Assembly: GCA_013397075.1 (NCBI GenBank) | Contig: VWZS01005954.1 | Coordinates: 952,385 to 1,016,384 of the forward strand | Reading direction: 5' to 3' | Length of the DNA stretch: 64,000 bases | Source of the DNA: Rhabdornis inornatus | Lineage: Eukaryota; Chordata; Aves; Passeriformes; Rhabdornithidae | In this document: positions 59,104 to 64,000 of the stretch, piece by piece | Numbering within the stretch: position 1 is the stretch's first letter | Layout of the letters: each line of letters starts with the position of its first letter | Translations under genes and position numbers: made by a program | The notes under the pieces: generated by a model | The model's input: only the letters and a program-made list of their open reading frames with translations | Told to the model about the DNA's origin: nothing | The model's database searches: none

Positions 59104-60404
59104 AACTTCTATTTCTAGATCCAGCATCAGCCATAATTCCTACGGAATTATCCCATAGTTCCTAAATCCTATACACTGCTTTCCACCTGTGGATCTCAAA
59201 GCACATCCAGCAAACCCTGATGTCCAGAAGCCAAGGGAGGGAAGGAGGGCAACCCACCCATGACACGAATCCTTAGATCCCAGCTCAGCAAACCCACTCA
59301 CACTCTTCATCGTCCAGTTATCTGTTTTTTATTTCTAGTTTCACATTTGTGAACATGTCAGTGAAATTCCCCGTTCCTTTGGCAAACCTGCACACGTGGA
59401 AGAAAATGTATTTTCTGCTTTGTTTTGCTTTGTTTGTGAATTCTACATTTGGGAACAGGGTGGGGAGAGCAGGGAATCAACAGCTCTGTGAAGACCAGCT
59501 GCTTGCAACATGCTTCCTTTGCAGCTTTCCGTCAGGAATCTGACAGCTTTAGTTATTGTGATGGAGAAATAATGAGGTGAGAAAAGAGCTGTCAAAAAAA
59601 AAAAAGATCGGATCTCTTCTTCTAAGGAAGTAATTTACTTTTTGTGTGTTCTGTGGTTCCCAGAGACAAGATGTAAGGACTCCAGCTATAGGGAAAAAAT
59701 TCTGTATTTCCCTAAACCAAGGCAATTACTGAAATAAAACAGAAAAATTGATAATTTGTCTACAAAAAAAGAGAGGACTATTTTGTTATGACGAGTTTAA
59801 TTAAATGTGGGTATTAATAGCACTTGGGTTAGGTAATAATAGGTGATGAGATCACCATGGGCAGCCTTTATGGTTAAAGAGGAAAGAGTTAGTAGTATCA
59901 ATGGATTTTAATAAACGGATTTTAAGGCCAATTCACCTAATTCTAAAACAAATTCCTGTATTTGGCCAGATGAATTTCCCTCTAAATTTCCCTCTAAATT
60001 AACTCTATTAATCACCATAGATATCTGGTGCCAACTAAGACCTTCCATGAGAAACTGGGAGATCTTTCATAGGATCTCTGCACAACTAACTGGATCCAGG
60101 AGAGATACCCTAACACATCAAGAATGGCACTAAAAACTTGTGTTTATGCATGTGAAACATGCACAAGTTCACAGGTTCTAAAGAAACCTGATACTGCCTT
60201 GAATATATATGTATTTCTTTATCTCTCTAGCCTGGCACCACAAGGACAGAAGCTGCAGGACCTGGGATATTTCCTGTGGATGTTTTTTATACCTCAGACA
60301 TCCACAAGAGGAATCTCAGGGCATCTCACACAGCACCAGGTCGCTTTTGCTGAGACAACTGAACCTCCCTCAGCTGATGCAGAGGTGTACTGGAGAACAT
60401 TTCA
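59104..60404. other. Single-copy sequence
   Basis: Holds a 12-bp tandem duplication, AATTTCCCTCTA twice, at 59973-59996. Two overlapping ORFs of 111-117 codons begin at 60124-60209 and run into a CR1 relic; not credible as genes. Confidence 0.5.
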
Positions 60405-60466
60405 GGTGCAGCACTGCAGCTGGGGTCTCTCCAGAGCAGACCAGAGGGGAGGAATCACCTCAAAAG
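60405..60466 (-). mobile_element. CR1 LINE, internal ORF2 relic
   Basis: CTGGGGTCTCTCCAGAGCAG followed by GGGGAGGAATCACCTC resembles the internal CR1 phrase GTGGGGTCTCACxAGAGCAG…GAATCACCTC. No 3' tail is attached, so this is a short old remnant. Confidence 0.5.
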
Positions 60467-62311
60467 CATATTTTTAGACACATTAATCATGTCCCTAGTG
60501 GTTTTCTAGATTATTGGATGCAGTGGGCTGCTCTGACTGATTAGTTCTCTGCTGGCTACCACAAATATTTAAGAACTGATGCATATCTATTTCACTTAAG
60601 GTGGATTTAAACACTGCAAATTAGTTGAGATCACCCACAACATCCATGACTGGACCAACAGAGTTACCTACACTTCACATGGCTAAAGAATGGTGAAATG
60701 CTTTAAAATTTCAGGACTAAATTTTAGACACAGTCAAGTTATTTAAAAAGTCCCTTGATAAATCTGGCCATTTACATGTCTTAACTCTGGGATTCTCCCT
60801 TGAGAAGATGGAAATATAGTTTTAAAGAAATAAGTCATGATCTGAAATAGTGCTTGAATGTTGAGTCACCCTCTGTTGCATCATTACTGCTCCACGAAAT
60901 GAGGATGCTGAAGGTACTTAGAGCCACATTTGGAAAGGTTCAACACTTTTTTAGCATTTGCAGCATTGGAAGTGCAAGACAGGCAGAGTTTTGGGGATTT
61001 TTTTTTTGGATCCTCTCAATTTGGCATGTTACATATGGAAAGAAGATACACTTTTCATTTGCAAATGAAGCACAGGCACCTTTGAACGTGCTCCTTCTCC
61101 TACATATGTGCCTGACTTTTGCACAAGCGTGATTAGCAGAACCAATCCACGTTCCTTATGCTTTGCACACAAACCTGAGACTCCCTCTTGAACTGCAGAT
61201 ATTCCCTGAAGCAGTATTTACACTTGTAAGACAAGTGGATTGTCACTATCCCACAAACCTCATCCACAGTCAAGGGATCATGGCCAGTGGAAAGAATAAA
61301 ATTGTTTCCTGTGCTCCACTTGCATGATAAATTCTGACTTATATTTTCATCTTCCTCCTCTTTTTGTTCCCACACACTTGAACTTCTTTTTCTGGAAGCA
61401 AAATTTTACCCCTTTTTCTATCCCTTCTTCAGATATAATGCATCAAAATAAAACATTGGTACCTATACATTGGAAAGCCACTTCTGTGGACAGCTGGTGG
61501 CACTGCTAGTGACAATTTTATCTCCAATTTTTGCTTTTGTTCCTCTCCAGGTTCACTTAACTGCATTTTTGGTATATCTTGAATGAGCACAGGAGTGAGA
61601 GATGCCCTTAATATTCCAGCATCCTGCCTCTCCACCCAGCAGCACAGCTTTAAGTGATATGACACTGTAATTACATTAGCAGCCATATTAGATGCTCATT
61701 ATCGTGCCTTAATTGTTCAATAATTTTGATCAATGCCTGATTTCCATGGTGCTGACTGTTGTGACTGCAAAATAAAAACACAGTTTAGGAGCTGTTGTGA
61801 GTACATCTGCTTAGTGATTCCTTCACTTGTGCACAAATGTGTGTTTGTGTGTGAGAGACAGCATGAGCAGTCAGGGCAGCTGCCTGCCAAAACCTTCCCT
61901 GCTTGCAGCTGCAGGGAACTGACAAAGGAGCCCTGGATAATCTTGCCTCAGTGGTTTAGGAAGTCACCTCTGTCAGTCAGCAGACTGTGATCAGATCTAT
62001 CCTCTGGCTGGCAGCCTGGAGGATGGATGCTGTGTCAGTGTGAAATCCAGTGATTTTGTTTTGTTCCCTGTGAGTGGCTGCAGGCTGGAGGATGGGCTTT
62101 GACAGAGGGCTGTACTGCAAACCTGTGCTCCTCGTTGTCAGTCCTGCTCTGGGTGCAGACTGGCAGGGCAAAGAAGTGCCAATCTGTTGCAGGAAGAGCT
62201 GCCAGGACTTATTTGTCAGTGTCTGTGGCCTTCCCAGGGAAAGGACTCCATTCATTTGCTATGCCTTCATCCAGGGAAAACCACTGACAAGCCAAGGGAG
62301 GAACGGGTGGC
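60467..62311. other. Single-copy sequence, nothing recognised
   Basis: About 1.8 kb with ORFs of 60-92 codons and no transposon or linked exons. Confidence 0.55.
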
Positions 62312-62742
62312 AATCACAGAATAATTAAAGTTGGAAAAGACCTCCAGGGTCATTGAGTCCAACCATTTTCTGATCCCTAACTTCTCAACGAGACCAGAGC
62401 ACTGAGAGACATGTCCAGCTGTTTCTTCAACACCTCCAGGGATGGGGACTCCACCACCTTCCTGGGCAGCCCCTTCCAAAGCCTGACCACCCTTTCTGTG
62501 AAGCAATTCTTCCTGATGCCCAACATGACACCCTTCTAGAGAAGCCTGAGGCCATGCCCTCTCATCCTGTTGCTTGCTGCCTGGGATAAGAGGCCAAGCC
62601 TCACCTGGCCACAACCTCCTATCAGGGAATTTTGAGAATGGTAAGACCTTCCCTGAGCCTTCTTTTCACCAGGCGAAACAAGCCCAGCTCCCTCAGCTGC
62701 TTCTCGTAGGAACTACTCTCAAGACCCTTCACCAGCTTTGTA
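62312..62742 (-). mobile_element. CR1 LINE, long 3' fragment
   Basis: AATTAAAGTTGGAAAAGACC, GAGTCCAACCATTTTCTGAT, CTCCACCACCTTCCTGGGCA, CTTTCTGTGAAGCAATTCTT, CATGCCCTCTCATCCTGTTG and CCCAGCTCCCTCAGCTGCTT, ending near CCCTTCACCAGCTTTG. It is the GGTTGGAAAAGACCT subfamily, as at 9439-9705 but far better preserved. Confidence 0.95.
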
Positions 62743-64000
62743 ATAAGAATAAATGAGAGTAGACACTGTAATAGGATAGACAGAGAACATTGACCTGGAA
62801 GGACAAGAGAACCAAGCAGGAAAATTGGTTGAGATTGGTTTACACTCTTTCTAAGGTGAAGCACACAGTGAATGGACCAATTGTCACCTGTTACACAGAG
62901 AAATTCAGTGGTGCCCACTCCATTTCAGGATATTCAATGGCAACAGACTGTGAATGCAATTTAAAAAGCTTTCTTTCTCTCACAGCAGCACCTAAATAGA
63001 GCTTAGGATGATGCTTGGCAAAGGAATACCATCCCTTGATTAAAACATCCCACTTCCCTTTAAACTAAGGAGTCATAACTGACTTCTCAATCCACCTTTT
63101 AGAGCTGAGAAAAATTGAGAGTATCCTTTATATGATAAATGGTGATTTGTTTTGAAGAAAAATATCATTCCGGACTGGAATGAATATTTACAATGAGAAG
63201 TAAAAATCCACAAGGAAAAAGAAAGTTTTGAAACTCTAGAGTTTTTTTTCTTTCCAATTTCAACTTTGCAACATGATAAATTATATCTTTACATGTGATG
63301 GATTATAACGAGCAGCACACATTTCAAAATGAGAAGTAATTAAAAAACAAAAACAAACAAGCCCTGCAATGAGCTGTTAGAGCTGAAAATTCTCCCAGCA
63401 CAGCATTTTCAAACAGCTGTACTGCTAAATTGCCTGTTCCCTTGATAGCAAAGAACAGACAGAAAACTCCTGCTAGAGAGTTCAACTAGTACAGCCTCAG
63501 GTAATGTGCAACCACCAGAGAGAAAGTGGGAGAGGCAGAGCTACGGGAAACAGGGCAGGCTGTTCAAAGACATGGATTTAGGTTCAGGTGCATGGGGATT
63601 ACTGGAGAAATGACATTCAGCACAACAAATAGATCCATGAAGGAAACCCTTTCAAGGAGGACATTACTGATACGCATCCAAAGACAAAAATAGCAGCTGA
63701 TATTATCATCTTAGTTGAAGAAATTGACCTTTTCTGGGTCTGTATTAGCAATGATTTTTTCTGTGTGGGAAGGATTTGGTCTTCAGACCTCAGGCAGGTG
63801 TGCACCACCATACCCTGGGGATAAGTCACATGTTGGATATCCTGTTGCAATGACCTCACTTACTACAGGCCAGGAGTCTGAGCATCCTCCCTCATTCCGG
63901 AGCCCTCAAAGAACTCTGCTAAGGCACCAGAGCTGTGTTTGCACCATAAGGATTTGTTCCTGTGCCCACAATCCAGAAAATACCAACATCATTTGGAGCA
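62743..64000. other. Single-copy sequence to window end
   Basis: No repeat, exon or regulatory motif could be supported; the longest ORF is 80 codons on the minus strand. Confidence 0.55.

Noticed and set aside
60124..60544. Two overlapping ORFs of 117 and 111 codons
   Set aside because: They overlap in different frames and run into a CR1 ORF2 relic; no motif supports either.
1..64000. tRNA, rRNA, snRNA or bacterial features such as ribosome-binding sites and operons
   Set aside because: No T-loop GGTTCGAATCC-type motif or other RNA-gene signature was seen, and the sequence is clearly vertebrate nuclear DNA.

Overview
This window looks like avian nuclear DNA. The dominant interspersed repeat is the CR1 LINE: at least two dozen 5'-truncated copies, most ending in the bird-type 3' tail (...CCAACCCAAACCATTCTATGATTCT or its complement). 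There are no Alu, B1, L1 or other mammalian repeats. One LTR has the layout of an avian endogenous retrovirus. CpG is scarce except in that LTR, and simple repeats are few. A bird is well supported; the order or species is not.

No protein-coding gene, rRNA, tRNA, CRISPR array or bacterial operon can be called with confidence. Nearly all long ORFs lie in or opposite repeats (for example the longest, 225 codons antisense to the CR1 at 56998-57447) or are of a length expected by chance. The window reads as intergenic or deep intronic sequence.

Layout. 1-107 is a TGGA tetranucleotide array. 108-15254 is mostly single-copy sequence with four CR1 copies. 15255-15878 is a solo LTR on the minus strand with target-site duplications. 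15879-28571 holds scattered CR1 copies, including an inverted pair at 18361-18772, and the best exon-like structure in the window: two minus-strand open blocks (21845-21982 and 21354-21686) separated by a 158-bp GT-AG interval in matching phase. 28572-29116 is the longest uninterrupted CR1 and carries an internal duplication. 29117-35299 is the largest repeat-poor block and contains a possible 18-nt minus-strand microexon at 32871-32888. 38674-39150 is a CR1 broken by a large CTTCCCT heptanucleotide array. 39890-53470 is a CR1-rich interval with one assembly gap in a TA repeat (47264-47284) and a perfect CRE palindrome at 47470-47477. 56131-57447 is a dense -/+/-/+ cluster of CR1 fragments. 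57950-58420 is repeat-free, AT-rich and dense in homeodomain-type and octamer motifs. One further long CR1 lies at 62312-62742.

Nothing shows genes working together. The points most worth checking are the two-exon candidate at 21354-21982, the microexon at 32871-32888, the heptamer array inside a CR1, and the intact solo LTR. All exon-like calls rest on splice-site pattern and reading frame read by eye, and 64 kb of vertebrate DNA contains many false exons.
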